Positions 50,608 to 58,852 of a stretch of 64,000 nucleotides of DNA are shown one piece after another. The stretch is taken from the NCBI RefSeq assembly GCF_014646375.1, contig NZ_BMNI01000002.1, positions 1 through 64,000 on the forward strand, given 5' to 3'. The translations under genes were made by a program, and so were the position numbers. Numbering within the stretch: position 1 is the stretch's first letter; each line of letters starts with the position of its first letter. The notes beneath the pieces were generated by a model. It was not told the origin of the DNA, searched no databases, and saw nothing but the letters and a program-made list of their open reading frames with translations. This DNA comes from Nocardioides phosphati (lineage in GTDB: Bacteria > Actinomycetota > Actinomycetes > Propionibacteriales > Nocardioidaceae).

Positions 50608-51684
50608 TCACACGGTGCGGTGCGAGGCGTTCTGGTTCTTCAGCGTGCTGTTGAGGTTGACCTTCGCCCCCGCAGCGACGGACTGGTACGAGCCGCCGTA
50701 GCTGGAGTTGAAGTACACCCGGACGGTGTGGCCGGTCCGGTTCCAGACCGAGGCGGCGTGGTTCTTCACGCAGACGCCCTGGCCGTTGCCGGCGGTCTTG
50801 AACTCGTAGCAGGTCGGCTGCGTCGCGCCGTAGTCGGCCTGCGAGGCCTTGTGGTCCGACATCGACCCGGCCTGGTAGCTGTTGTAGTAGTAGCAGAACT
50901 CCCCCGCCTCGCAGACGCCGTTGCGCGTGGGCGTCGTCGTGGTGCCGCCGGCGAACGCCTTCAGCTGCGTGAGGGTGCCGTTGAAGTAGTTGCGGTCGAC
51001 GGTGGCGTCCGGGATGCCCCGCACCGCGGCGGTGGAGGTGTACTGCCACATCTTCCAGCTGGTCCAGCCGCCGGGGATCCGCGGGCTCGTGCTGTAGTGC
51101 GCGATCCACAGCGGGTTGCCGGAGTGCGCGGTCGTCTTCATGTAGGTGTCCCAGAAGGACGGGTACGTGTAGACGATCGGCGTACGGCCCGAGAGCCGCT
51201 TCGTCTCGTTCAGGAAGGCCGTGACCCAGCCCTGGAGCTGCGTCGGGGTGAGCCCCTTGGCCTTCTCGATGTCGAGCGCCGGCGGGAGGCCCCCCGTGAC
51301 CTGGCGGCTCCGGATCGTCGCCCAGTAGTGCCGGGCCTCCCCCACCGCGTCGTCGACGACCGGAGTGCCCGGGTCGGCGAAGTGGTAGGTGCCGACCACG
51401 AGTCCGGCTGCCTTCGCGCCGTCGAAGTCCCGGCCGAACCACGCGTTGTCGTAGTTGCCGGTCAGCCCCTCGGTCGCCTTGACGATGGCGAACTTCTCGG
51501 TCTGCGCGACGGTGCCCCAGCTGATCGCCGCCCCGTTGGGGTGGTTGTGCGCCGAGACGTCGACGCCGGTGACGCCGTACGACGCGGTGGCGGTCGGGGC
51601 AGTGGCCGTGATGCCGGCCAGGCCGCCGATCGTGACGGTGACGGCGGCGAGTGCGCCGGCGAGCTTGCTCACGGAGGTCCTCAT
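50608..51684 (-). CDS. secreted GH25 lysozyme with C-terminal I36-type module
   Basis: A 358-residue exported muramidase: signal peptide about 1-35; GH25 domain about 38-240 with Asp42 (GVDVSAHN) and the catalytic D138-x-E140 pair (PALDIEKAKG), WQYTSTAAVRGI at its end; then a Thr-rich linker and a Cys-containing module (254-356) of the peptidase-inhibitor I36 type (NGVCEAGEFCYYYNS). A GTG at 51693 overlapping the upstream stop is an alternative start. Encoded after a CHAP protein with the same module. Confidence 0.88.
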   Translation of the reverse strand: MRTSVSKLAGALAAVTVTIGGLAGITATAPTATASYGVTGVDVSAHNHPNGAAISWGTVAQTEKFAIVKATEGLTGNYDNAWFGRDFDGAKAAGLVVGTYHFADPGTPVVDDAVGEARHYWATIRSRQVTGGLPPALDIEKAKGLTPTQLQGWVTAFLNETKRLSGRTPIVYTYPSFWDTYMKTTAHSGNPLWIAHYSTSPRIPGGWTSWKMWQYTSTAAVRGIPDATVDRNYFNGTLTQLKAFAGGTTTTPTRNGVCEAGEFCYYYNSYQAGSMSDHKASQADYGATQPTCYEFKTAGNGQGVCVKNHAASVWNRTGHTVRVYFNSSYGGSYQSVAAGAKVNLNSTLKNQNASHRTV

Positions 51685-51689
51685 GGCGA

Positions 51690-52529
51690 TCACTTCAGCC
51701 GGATGAACTGGCTGAACTGGTCGGCACCCTCACCACGCGTCGTACGACGCACGCTGTAGGTGTAGGGGTGCACGTGGTTGTACTCCTCGATCGAGAAGGT
51801 GCCGTCGGAGTAGACCGCCCGGACGAACGCGACGTGACCGTAGGTGCCGGAGTTGCGGACGGCGACGTCACCGGCCTTCGGGGTGCTGTAGACCGGCACG
51901 CCGGCGGCACGGGCCGCGTCGTCCCAGTGGTTGGCGTTGCCCCAGTGCTGGCCCTTGTAGGAGTTGTTGAAGTTGATGCCGAGACGGTTGTGGACGGCCC
52001 AGGCGGCCCAGCTCGTGCACTGGCCCTTGTAGAAGTACCAGGGGTCGACGCCACCGGTGGCGCCCTTGTACGGGTAGTTGTCGATCGCGGCGTACGACGT
52101 GCCGGAGGTCGACGGCTTGGGTCCGTGCGAGGCGTTCTGGTTGTAGAGCGCGGTGCCGTAGAGGTTCTTCTTCACGCCCGACGCGACGTCGACGTACTTC
52201 CCGCTGTAGTTGCTGTTGTAGTAGACGCGGATCGTCTTCGAGGTGCGGTTCCACACCGAGGCCGCGTTGTTCTTGATGCACTTGCCGTAGCCGGCCTTGC
52301 CGGGCGTCCGGAAGGTGTAGCAGGACGGCGTGGTGGAGCCGTAGCTGGCGAGCTGCGCGCCGTGGTCGGAGATCGACCCGGCGAAGTTGCTGTTGTAGGC
52401 GTAGCAGAACTCGCCGCTCTCGCAGACGCCGTTGCGGAGCGTCGACGCCTGGGCAGGGGTGACCGCCGCGAAGAGCGACGCGAGGACCCCGAAGAACACG
52501 GCGAGTGCCATGGCCCTGATCCGAAGCAT
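51690..52529 (-). CDS. secreted CHAP-domain cell-wall hydrolase with N-terminal I36-type module
   Basis: A 279-residue exported protein: signal peptide about 1-29; I36-type module 31-134 (NGVCESGEFCYAYNS ... SVWNRTSKTIRVYYNS); C-terminal CHAP domain about 150-279 with Cys171 (YKGQCTSWAAWAV) and His232 (YGHVAFVRAV), an amidase/endopeptidase. ATG at 52529 with GGGAGAACATC upstream. First of two genes; the lysozyme gene follows with a GTGA-type junction. The shared module is about 55 percent alike by eye. Confidence 0.88.
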   Translation of the reverse strand: MLRIRAMALAVFFGVLASLFAAVTPAQASTLRNGVCESGEFCYAYNSNFAGSISDHGAQLASYGSTTPSCYTFRTPGKAGYGKCIKNNAASVWNRTSKTIRVYYNSNYSGKYVDVASGVKKNLYGTALYNQNASHGPKPSTSGTSYAAIDNYPYKGATGGVDPWYFYKGQCTSWAAWAVHNRLGINFNNSYKGQHWGNANHWDDAARAAGVPVYSTPKAGDVAVRNSGTYGHVAFVRAVYSDGTFSIEEYNHVHPYTYSVRRTTRGEGADQFSQFIRLK

Positions 52530-52564
52530 GATGTTCTCCCTCTGTGGTGGGTGGTGTGTGCACC

Positions 52565-52581
52565 GGTTGGTGAGACCAACC
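52565..52581. promoter_or_regulatory. small dyad in the CHAP leader
   Basis: GGTTGGT-GAG-ACCAACC, perfect 7-bp stem, about 35 bp upstream of the CHAP gene start. Could be a regulator site or leader hairpin. Confidence 0.4.
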
Positions 52582-52607
52582 CTCGGCGCCGCAGAGGGGG
52601 CGGCGGA

Positions 52608-52654
52608 ATGGGGAGAACTCCCCTCGGGGCCCTGCGGCATGGGGAGAACTCCCC
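52608..52654. promoter_or_regulatory. tandem palindromic sites ATGGGGAGAACTCCCC
   Basis: The identical 16-mer ATGGGGAGAACTCCCC occurs at 52608-52623 and 52639-52654. Its 14-bp core is a GGGGAG-AA-CTCCCC palindrome. The copies are 31 bp apart, three helical turns, in the 140-bp divergent gap between the CHAP and methyltransferase genes. Confidence 0.6.
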
Positions 52655-52669
52655 ACTACGCTTCCGGGC

Positions 52670-53485
52670 ATGGAGCAACAGCCGCACCGGCCGGTCCGCG
52701 TCGAGCGACGCCCCGTCTCGGAGCAGGAGTCACGGCGCGCCAACGGCCCCGACTGGGACAGCTACGCCGACGAGTACCAGGCCACGCACGGCGAGTTCCT
52801 CGGCGACGTCGGCTTCCTGTGGGGACCCGAGGGGCTCACCGAGGAGCAGCTGCGGATCCTCGGCACCGACCTGACGGGCAAGGACGTGCTCGAGGTCGGC
52901 AGCGGCGCAGGCCAGTGCTCGCGCTGGCTCGCCTCGCAGGGCGCGTGGGCGGTCGGGCTCGACCTGAGCTTCCGCCAGCTGCAGCACTCGCTGCGCATCG
53001 ACGACCAGGCCGGCATCGAGGTGCCGGTCGTGCACGCCACGGCCACCGACCTGCCGTTCGCCGACGGCAGCTTCGACATCGTCTTCTCGTCGTTCGGCGC
53101 GCTGCAGTTCGTCAAGGACATCGAGCACATGGTCGGCGAGGCCCGGCGGGTCCTGCGCGAGGGCGGCACCTTCGCCTTCTCGATCACCCACCCGACGCGC
53201 TGGATGTTCCCCGACGACCCCTCCGAGGAGGGCCTCGTCGCCTCGCAGTCCTACTGGGACCGCACGCCGTACGTCGAGGTCGACGACGAGACCGGCGTGG
53301 TCTCCTACGTCGAGCACCACCGCACGCTCGGCGACTGGGTCACGATCCTGGCCGGCGCCGGATTCCGGATCACCCGCCTCGAGGAGCCGGAGTGGCCCGA
53401 GGGCCACGAGCGGATCTGGGGTGGCTGGTCGCACGTGCGGGGCAAGTACACCCCCGGCACGGCGATCTTCGTCGCCACCACCTGA
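52670..53485 (+). CDS. class I SAM-dependent methyltransferase
   Basis: A 271-residue methyltransferase: motif I VLEVGSGAGQCSRWLA (residues about 74-89), LDLSF as the acidic loop after strand 2, ATATDLPFADGSFDIVFS (motif II region), and RRVLREGGTFAFSITHP. Methyl acceptor unknown. The N-terminal 25 residues are Arg/Gln-rich. It is divergent from the cell-wall hydrolase pair and shares the tandem palindromic sites with it. Confidence 0.88.
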   Translation: MEQQPHRPVRVERRPVSEQESRRANGPDWDSYADEYQATHGEFLGDVGFLWGPEGLTEEQLRILGTDLTGKDVLEVGSGAGQCSRWLASQGAWAVGLDLSFRQLQHSLRIDDQAGIEVPVVHATATDLPFADGSFDIVFSSFGALQFVKDIEHMVGEARRVLREGGTFAFSITHPTRWMFPDDPSEEGLVASQSYWDRTPYVEVDDETGVVSYVEHHRTLGDWVTILAGAGFRITRLEEPEWPEGHERIWGGWSHVRGKYTPGTAIFVATT

Positions 53486-53486
53486 T

Positions 53487-53514
53487 CCGCCCGCGGCCCT
53501 GTCGGTGCGGGCGG
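53487..53514. terminator. bidirectional hairpin terminator
   Basis: CCGCCCGC (53487-53494) / GCGGGCGG (53507-53514), 12-nt loop, between convergent genes. Confidence 0.7.
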
Positions 53515-53518
53515 GCGC

Positions 53519-56053
53519 TCAGACCAGCCGGCGCCGCAGGAAGCCGGCACCCGCCGCTGCGGCGAGCAGGCCGCCTCCGGTGAGGACGCGCAGCACGTTG
53601 CGGCTGCCCGCGCCGTCGTCGCCCTCGATCACCAGGTTGTACGCCGTGAGCCCGACCGCGCCCTTCGGGGCGCCGTACGCCATCTGCTCGGCGTCCGCGC
53701 GCTTGCCACCGGCCTCCATGACCGCGACCAGCTCGCCGTAGTCCTGGGCGGCCTTGCGACCCTTGCCGGCCATGACCCGGGCCCCCTCCTTTGAGAGCCG
53801 CCCGGCGCCGTCGACCAGCCGCGGGGTGCCGGTGCGTGCCTTGAGGAGCCCGTCGGCGAGCTTGCCCGATCCGTCGGCGGCGTCCACCAGGCCGTCGGCC
53901 AGCTCGGCGTTGCCGTCGGCGAGCTTGCCCGATCCGTCCGCCGCGTCCACCAGGCCGTCGGCCAGCTCCGCGTTGCCACCGGCCACCCGGCGCGAGCCGT
54001 CGTGGGCATCGTGCGCACCGGCCGCCAGGTCACGCGTGCCGTCGGCGAGGCTTCCCGCACCGTCGTCGAGGAGCCCGAGACCGGTGCTCAGATCGCCGGC
54101 GCCGGTGTAGGCGTCGCCCGCGCCGTCATCGAGCGCGAGCACTCCTGCGACCGCGCCGGTCAGGCCGCTTTCCAGGTCGGCGAGGCCCTGCCGGATGACG
54201 CCGAGGCCACCCGCGAGCTGCTTCGCGCCCGCGTTGGCCTTGGTCGCGCCGTCGGCTGCCTGCTGGGCACCCGGGATGAGCTGCGTCTGCAGGCCGCCGA
54301 TCGCCTGCGCGAGGCCACCCGAGACCTGACCCAGACCGCCCGAGACCTGGCCGAGCCCGCCAGTGACCTGCGTGAGGCCGTTGCGGGCGTCGGTCAGCTT
54401 CGACTTGCTGTCCTGCACGCCGGGGATCAGCTTCGTCGTGACGACGCCAAGGCACGTGGGGCCACAGTCGAGCGTGGTCAGCAGCTGGAGGCCACCGAGC
54501 AACTGGTCGATCGAGCCACCGGCGCCGACCGCGTCACCCAGGCCGGCGATGACCTGGTCGACGCCCGCCTTCGACTGATCCACACCGGACTTCGACTGGT
54601 CGACGCCGCCCTTGGCGCCGACGAGGCCCGGCGTGGCCTGGCTGCCGTCACCCTTGAGCTGCACGAGGCCGGCGGAGAGCTGACCGAGGCCGGTCTCAAG
54701 GCGCGACAGCCCATCGAGGAGCGTGCCGGTCGAGCCGGCCGCACCGAAGCCGGCGAGGACCTGGTCGACACCCACCTTGAGCTTCGCCGCACCGTCGGCC
54801 GCCGCGGGGAGCCCGTCCACGTCGGCGAGCGAGCCAAGGCCCGCGCTGATCCGCGCGAGTCCGTCGCGCAGCTCGGTGCTGCCCAGGGCGGCGTCATGGG
54901 TGCCACCGCTCAGCCGCGCGGCGCCGCCGGCGATCCGTCCGGAGCCGTCGTCAAGCCTCGCCAGGCCCGCGTCGAGCTCCTTCGACCCGTCAGCGAGCTT
55001 CCGCGCACCCGGCAGCGCGTCGCCGGCGAGGCCGTCGGCCAGCGTCTTCGACCCGTCGGCGAGCTTGCGGGCACCCGGGAGTGCGTCGTCGTTCAGCCCG
55101 TCGCGCAGCCGGTCGGCGCCGTCGTGGAGCTGGATGAGGCCACCGAGCAGGTCCTGCGCGCCGTCGCGGAGCTTGAGGAGGTTGGCATCCATCTCGCGGG
55201 CGCCGGCGGCCAGCTCGTTGCCGCTCGCCGTGCCCTTGCGGTAGCCGTCGGCGGCGGTGGCGAACGTCGGGCTCTCCATCGGGTTGACCGGGAGGGCCGC
55301 GACCTCGGCGCGCGGCACGACCGCGTCGCTGACGTCCGCCTCGTAGACGAGCGTGGTCCGGGGCGAGCCGATCGGCGGGAAGAGGGTCATCGTGAAGCTG
55401 ACCTTGGTGCCCCCGCGGCCGTCCCCGGCGAGGTTGCCCCGCTCCGAGCTGACCTCGGCGAACGACGCGGGCAGCGTGGTGGTCAGCGTGCCGGCGTACG
55501 GCACCGCCACGGGGACGTCGCGGGTCGTGGTGCCACCGCGACCGTCGGGGATCGTGAGCTGCTGCGTGCGCGCGGTGGTGTTCTCGACGGTGTACTCCAC
55601 GCGGAGGTGGCCGGAGGCACCGACGACGTCGCCGGGCTCGACCTCCTTGCCGTCGAGCAGGTAGCGGACCGAGACCTTGAGCGGCAGGTCGGCGTCGTGG
55701 TCGCTGACGGTGCGCTCCCGCACCGTCCCGCCTGCGGCGTCGAGGTCGTACGTCGCCACCTGGGCGCCGTGCTTGACGGCGAAGCCGCCGAAGCCGTCGA
55801 GGTTGCGCAGGCCGTGGGTGCTGACCGGGTTGGTCACGGTGACCTTGCCGGAGCCCTGGACGACGAGCTGCTCGTAGACACGCTGCGACTGCACCTTGCC
55901 GGTGGGGTCGAGGTAGGCCTGGACGGTCTCGGTGTCGACGACGGAGGCGTCGCCGTCGTGGTGCGCCGATCGCTGGGCGGCGGAGGCCGTGAGCGGCATG
56001 GAGGCAGACAAGGCCAGAGCGGCGACTCCTGCGAGTGCGAGGCGCGTCTTCAT
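53519..56053 (-). CDS. large repeat-rich surface stalk protein (YhgE-like repeats)
   Basis: An 844-residue exported protein. Signal peptide about 1-25 (ends TASA); N-terminal beta domain about 35-270 (TVQAYLDPTGKVQSQRVYEQL, VEYTVENTT); then about 500 residues of short repeats with LADG/LxxG periodicity of the YhgE/MmpL coil type; C-terminal TM helix (GGGLLAAAAGAGFL) and RRR anchor. Unlike YhgE it lacks ABC-2 membrane segments. Internal repeats include NAELADGLVDAADGSGKLAD twice, DALPGARKLADGSK twice, GVDQSK units and GGLGQVS units. Strong AGGAGG; ATG overlaps the upstream stop by 4 nt. Likely a long cell-surface stalk; role unknown. Confidence 0.8.
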   Translation of the reverse strand: MKTRLALAGVAALALSASMPLTASAAQRSAHHDGDASVVDTETVQAYLDPTGKVQSQRVYEQLVVQGSGKVTVTNPVSTHGLRNLDGFGGFAVKHGAQVATYDLDAAGGTVRERTVSDHDADLPLKVSVRYLLDGKEVEPGDVVGASGHLRVEYTVENTTARTQQLTIPDGRGGTTTRDVPVAVPYAGTLTTTLPASFAEVSSERGNLAGDGRGGTKVSFTMTLFPPIGSPRTTLVYEADVSDAVVPRAEVAALPVNPMESPTFATAADGYRKGTASGNELAAGAREMDANLLKLRDGAQDLLGGLIQLHDGADRLRDGLNDDALPGARKLADGSKTLADGLAGDALPGARKLADGSKELDAGLARLDDGSGRIAGGAARLSGGTHDAALGSTELRDGLARISAGLGSLADVDGLPAAADGAAKLKVGVDQVLAGFGAAGSTGTLLDGLSRLETGLGQLSAGLVQLKGDGSQATPGLVGAKGGVDQSKSGVDQSKAGVDQVIAGLGDAVGAGGSIDQLLGGLQLLTTLDCGPTCLGVVTTKLIPGVQDSKSKLTDARNGLTQVTGGLGQVSGGLGQVSGGLAQAIGGLQTQLIPGAQQAADGATKANAGAKQLAGGLGVIRQGLADLESGLTGAVAGVLALDDGAGDAYTGAGDLSTGLGLLDDGAGSLADGTRDLAAGAHDAHDGSRRVAGGNAELADGLVDAADGSGKLADGNAELADGLVDAADGSGKLADGLLKARTGTPRLVDGAGRLSKEGARVMAGKGRKAAQDYGELVAVMEAGGKRADAEQMAYGAPKGAVGLTAYNLVIEGDDGAGSRNVLRVLTGGGLLAAAAGAGFLRRRLV
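53850..53975. repeat. 63-bp tandem direct repeat inside the stalk gene
   Basis: Two near-identical 63-bp units (53850-53912 and 53913-53975), each coding 21 residues, with three differing bases seen by eye. In-frame, so unequal exchange would change stalk length without breaking the gene. Confidence 0.85.
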
Positions 56054-56568
56054 CGGGCGACCTCCTGCGTCGTGGCGGACGCCGGCGCACCGGTCAGGGC
56101 CGCGGCCAGGGCACCGGCCACCACCCCGAGCGCGACCGCGACGACGAGCGCGGAGACCGCGGCGAGCGACGTGGTCATCACCTCGGACGGCGCAGCCGTG
56201 TAGGCGACCTCGTAGGTGCCGGCGAGCGACGCGGCGCCGAGCAACGCCGGCCAGAGCGGCAGTCGGAGGAGCGACACGGCGGTGACGCCGACGCCCACGA
56301 CGAGGCCGACCGCGAGCGCGCGACCGGCCGTGGTGTCGGGCAGCAGCGCGGCCCTCGCGGCGTACGCGGCCCAGGCGAGGGCCAGGCCGACGCCGAAGCC
56401 GGCCAGCCGGGCCGGCAGTCCACGGTCGGGCACGAGCGCGACCACGGCGCCGGCACCGAGGCCGGCGAGTGCGACCGGGCCCAGGCCCGCGTCGAGCGCG
56501 GCCCCCGGACCCGACAAGAGGACGGCTGCGATGGTGAGCAGCAGTCCGGACAACAGGTTGACGCGCAT
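56050..56568 (-). CDS. five-TM membrane protein, unknown
   Basis: A 172-residue protein with five or six hydrophobic segments, Ala/Gly/Val-rich, and few charged residues. No family recognised. It precedes the stalk gene and overlaps it by 4 nt, so the two are co-translated; it could help export or anchor the stalk (inference). AAGGGA lies 9 nt upstream of the ATG. Confidence 0.7.
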   Translation of the reverse strand: MRVNLLSGLLLTIAAVLLSGPGAALDAGLGPVALAGLGAGAVVALVPDRGLPARLAGFGVGLALAWAAYAARAALLPDTTAGRALAVGLVVGVGVTAVSLLRLPLWPALLGAASLAGTYEVAYTAAPSEVMTTSLAAVSALVVAVALGVVAGALAAALTGAPASATTQEVAR

Positions 56569-56766
56569 GGTGAGGCGTCCCTTCTCGGGCGCGCAGCGGC
56601 GCCCCTCCCTCCTTGCGGGCCTCCCAACCCGCAGCGCCTACCGTCACCCCATGACAGCGCTACTGGACGGTAACATTCAGGGTGTGACCCAGGCAACACG
56701 GGCCTCCATTCGGGGTCTGTCAGGGGTTCACCGTCCCGTCATCGACCCCGTGCGACACTCACCGAC
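56569..56766. promoter_or_regulatory. divergent intergenic region with leader hairpin
   Basis: 198 bp between the stalk operon and the flippase gene. It contains TGCGGG-TTGGGAGG-CCCGCA on the minus strand (56614-56633), the same 14-mer as at 45909. No clear -35/-10 pair was found for either gene. Confidence 0.35.
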
Positions 56767-58023
56767 GTGAACCGCCTGCACGACGCCATCGGCCGCGCTC
56801 TTCGTAGCGGCAGCTCCATCGCCGTGGCGATGGCGGTGATGAGCGTCGCGACGTACGGCTTCACGATGATCGCGGCCCGCATGCTCGGGCCCGGTGCCTA
56901 CGGCGCTCTGGTCGCGATGATGAACACCCTGCTCGTCGTCTCCGTCCTGCAGCTGGGCCTCCAGGCGACCGCCGCGCGCCGGATCTCGGCGGCACCTGCC
57001 GAGGTGGCGCAGATCGAGCACGGCATCCTGCGGCTGAGCTGGCGCGCCTCCCTTGCTCTCGGCTCTCTGATGCTCGCCCTCGCGCCGCTGGTGAACGGCG
57101 TGCTGCGGCTCGACAGCCTCCCGACGGCGATCATCCTCGCCCTCACCGCGGTGCCGATGACGATGCTCGGCGGCCAGCTGGGCATCCTGCAGGGCGAGCG
57201 CCGCTGGTATCCCCTCGCCGTCGTCTACATCGCCAACGGACTCCCCCGGCTCCTGATCGGCGTCGCCCTGATGGCCTGGCGCCCCGACGAGCTCACCGCG
57301 ATCGTCGCCGTGGCCCTCGGCCAGGTCGTGCCGGTGCTGTGCGGCTGGTGGGCGCTGCGCGGCTCCCGCACGACGGGCACCGACGTCGGAGACCACGGCG
57401 CCCGGTCCGTGCTCCGCGAGACGCTCCACAACTCCCAGGCACTGCTCGCCTTCTTCGCCCTGTCGAACCTCGACATCCTCATCGCGCGCAACGTCCTCGA
57501 CGACCACGTTGCCGGCCTCTACGCCGGCGGCCTGATCCTCACGAAGGCCGTCCTCTTCCTCCCGCAGTTCGTCGTCGTGGTCGCCTTCCCGACCATGTCG
57601 ACTGCCGCGGAACGCCGCCGCGCCCTGACCGGGAGCCTCCTCGCCGTCGCGGGCCTCGGGGTCTGCGCGATCCTCGGCGCGCTGCTGCTCCCCCGGCTCG
57701 CGATGGTCTTCGTCGGCGGCGACGCGTACGCCGCGATCGAGCCCCGCCTGTGGGCCTTCGCCCTCCTCGGCACCCTGCTCTCGATGCTCCAGCTGCTCGT
57801 CTACGCGGTCATCGCGCGCCAGGGCCGGCGCACCGTCCTGCTCGTCTGGGCCGGCCTCGTCGCGATGGTCGCCCTCGGCCTCGCCACCACCTCGCTCGGC
57901 GGCCTGCTCTCCGTCGTCGTGGGCGTCGACTCCGCCCTGCTGGTCGCCCTCGTCGCCATCAGCTTCTGGCTCGTCGAGCAGCCGGCGCCCTCACCGAGCG
58001 ACGACGCGCTCACACCCGCCTGA
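56767..58023 (+). CDS. oligosaccharide flippase-type membrane protein (MOP superfamily)
   Basis: A 418-residue protein with about 12 hydrophobic segments. Opens with GSSIAVAMAVMSVATYGFTMIAARMLGPGAYGAL, the typical TM1 and loop of Wzx/RfbX-type flippases, and FFALSNLDILIARNVLDDHVAGLYA in the middle. GTG start. It would flip a lipid-linked glycan, but no other glycan assembly gene is next to it. Confidence 0.82.
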   Translation: MNRLHDAIGRALRSGSSIAVAMAVMSVATYGFTMIAARMLGPGAYGALVAMMNTLLVVSVLQLGLQATAARRISAAPAEVAQIEHGILRLSWRASLALGSLMLALAPLVNGVLRLDSLPTAIILALTAVPMTMLGGQLGILQGERRWYPLAVVYIANGLPRLLIGVALMAWRPDELTAIVAVALGQVVPVLCGWWALRGSRTTGTDVGDHGARSVLRETLHNSQALLAFFALSNLDILIARNVLDDHVAGLYAGGLILTKAVLFLPQFVVVVAFPTMSTAAERRRALTGSLLAVAGLGVCAILGALLLPRLAMVFVGGDAYAAIEPRLWAFALLGTLLSMLQLLVYAVIARQGRRTVLLVWAGLVAMVALGLATTSLGGLLSVVVGVDSALLVALVAISFWLVEQPAPSPSDDALTPA

Positions 58024-58110
58024 TCGCAAGTCCTGCCCGGCGTGGCCGAGCGACGTACGATCGCGCCACCGGGGGCATCGGGCCTCCGGACGACCCCGAA
58101 GGACCTCCGC

Positions 58111-58845
58111 ATGCCTCGCCTGCGCACCCCCATCGGCACCGCGCTGATCGGCGCCGCCCTGCTCGCCTCGCTCACCGCGTGCGGCACGGACTCCACGAAG
58201 GACGACCACGTGGCGTACACGCCGCTGACGAAGGCGACCTTCGGCAAGGAGGTCGCCGCCGCGACCGCCGACGAGGAGACCGTGCACGTCGGCGGCGACC
58301 TCGGCGGGCAGAAGCTCGACATGTGGATGGAGATCGGCAAGGACGCGGCCTCGACCTCGATGAAGGGTGGGATGGGCACGAGCGAGGTGCTGCTCGTCGA
58401 CGGCACCTTCTACACGCGCCAGAAGGGCGACGCGAAGTGGAGCGAGCTGCCTCCGGAGTTCAGCAAGACGATGACCGGCACGCTCGAGGACATGTCGCCG
58501 GAGAAGATGGCCAGTGACTACGCGAAGAGCCTCGAGACGCTCTCCTACAAGGGCGACAAGAAGGTCGGCGGCGAGAGCCTCCACTCCTACGACCTCACGC
58601 TCGACCAGGACTACGCCCTCGCGAAGATGCGCAAGCAGGCCCAGGCCCTCGGCATGGACCCCTCGACGCTGAAGGCGAAGGACCTGCCGGAGATGAGCTA
58701 CAGCGTCCTGCTCGACGACGACAACCTGATGCGCCGCCTCGAGATCGAGGTGGGCGGGCAGAACACCGTCATGACCATGGACCACTGGGGCGATGACGTC
58801 GACATCAAGGCTCCGGCGGCCGACGAGGTCACGCAGGTCTCCTGA
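58111..58845 (+). CDS. lipoprotein, LppX/LprG-like
   Basis: A 244-residue lipoprotein with lipobox LTAC (Cys24). The mature protein has strands of the LppX_LprAFG type: VHVGGDLGGQKLDMWMEIGKDAASTS, VLLVDGTFYTRQKGDAKWSEL and SYSVLLDDDNLMRRLEIEVGG. Preceded by GAAGGA. A paralogue of the lprG at 11215 by fold, but with no exporter partner. Role in lipid carriage is inferred. Confidence 0.78.
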   Translation: MPRLRTPIGTALIGAALLASLTACGTDSTKDDHVAYTPLTKATFGKEVAAATADEETVHVGGDLGGQKLDMWMEIGKDAASTSMKGGMGTSEVLLVDGTFYTRQKGDAKWSELPPEFSKTMTGTLEDMSPEKMASDYAKSLETLSYKGDKKVGGESLHSYDLTLDQDYALAKMRKQAQALGMDPSTLKAKDLPEMSYSVLLDDDNLMRRLEIEVGGQNTVMTMDHWGDDVDIKAPAADEVTQVS

Positions 58846-58852
58846 GGCTCAG
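58842..58852. terminator. short stop-codon dyad between lipoprotein and polA
   Basis: CTGAG-G-CTCAG spans both stop codons of two convergent genes 3 bp apart. Too short to be confident as a terminator. Confidence 0.3.
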
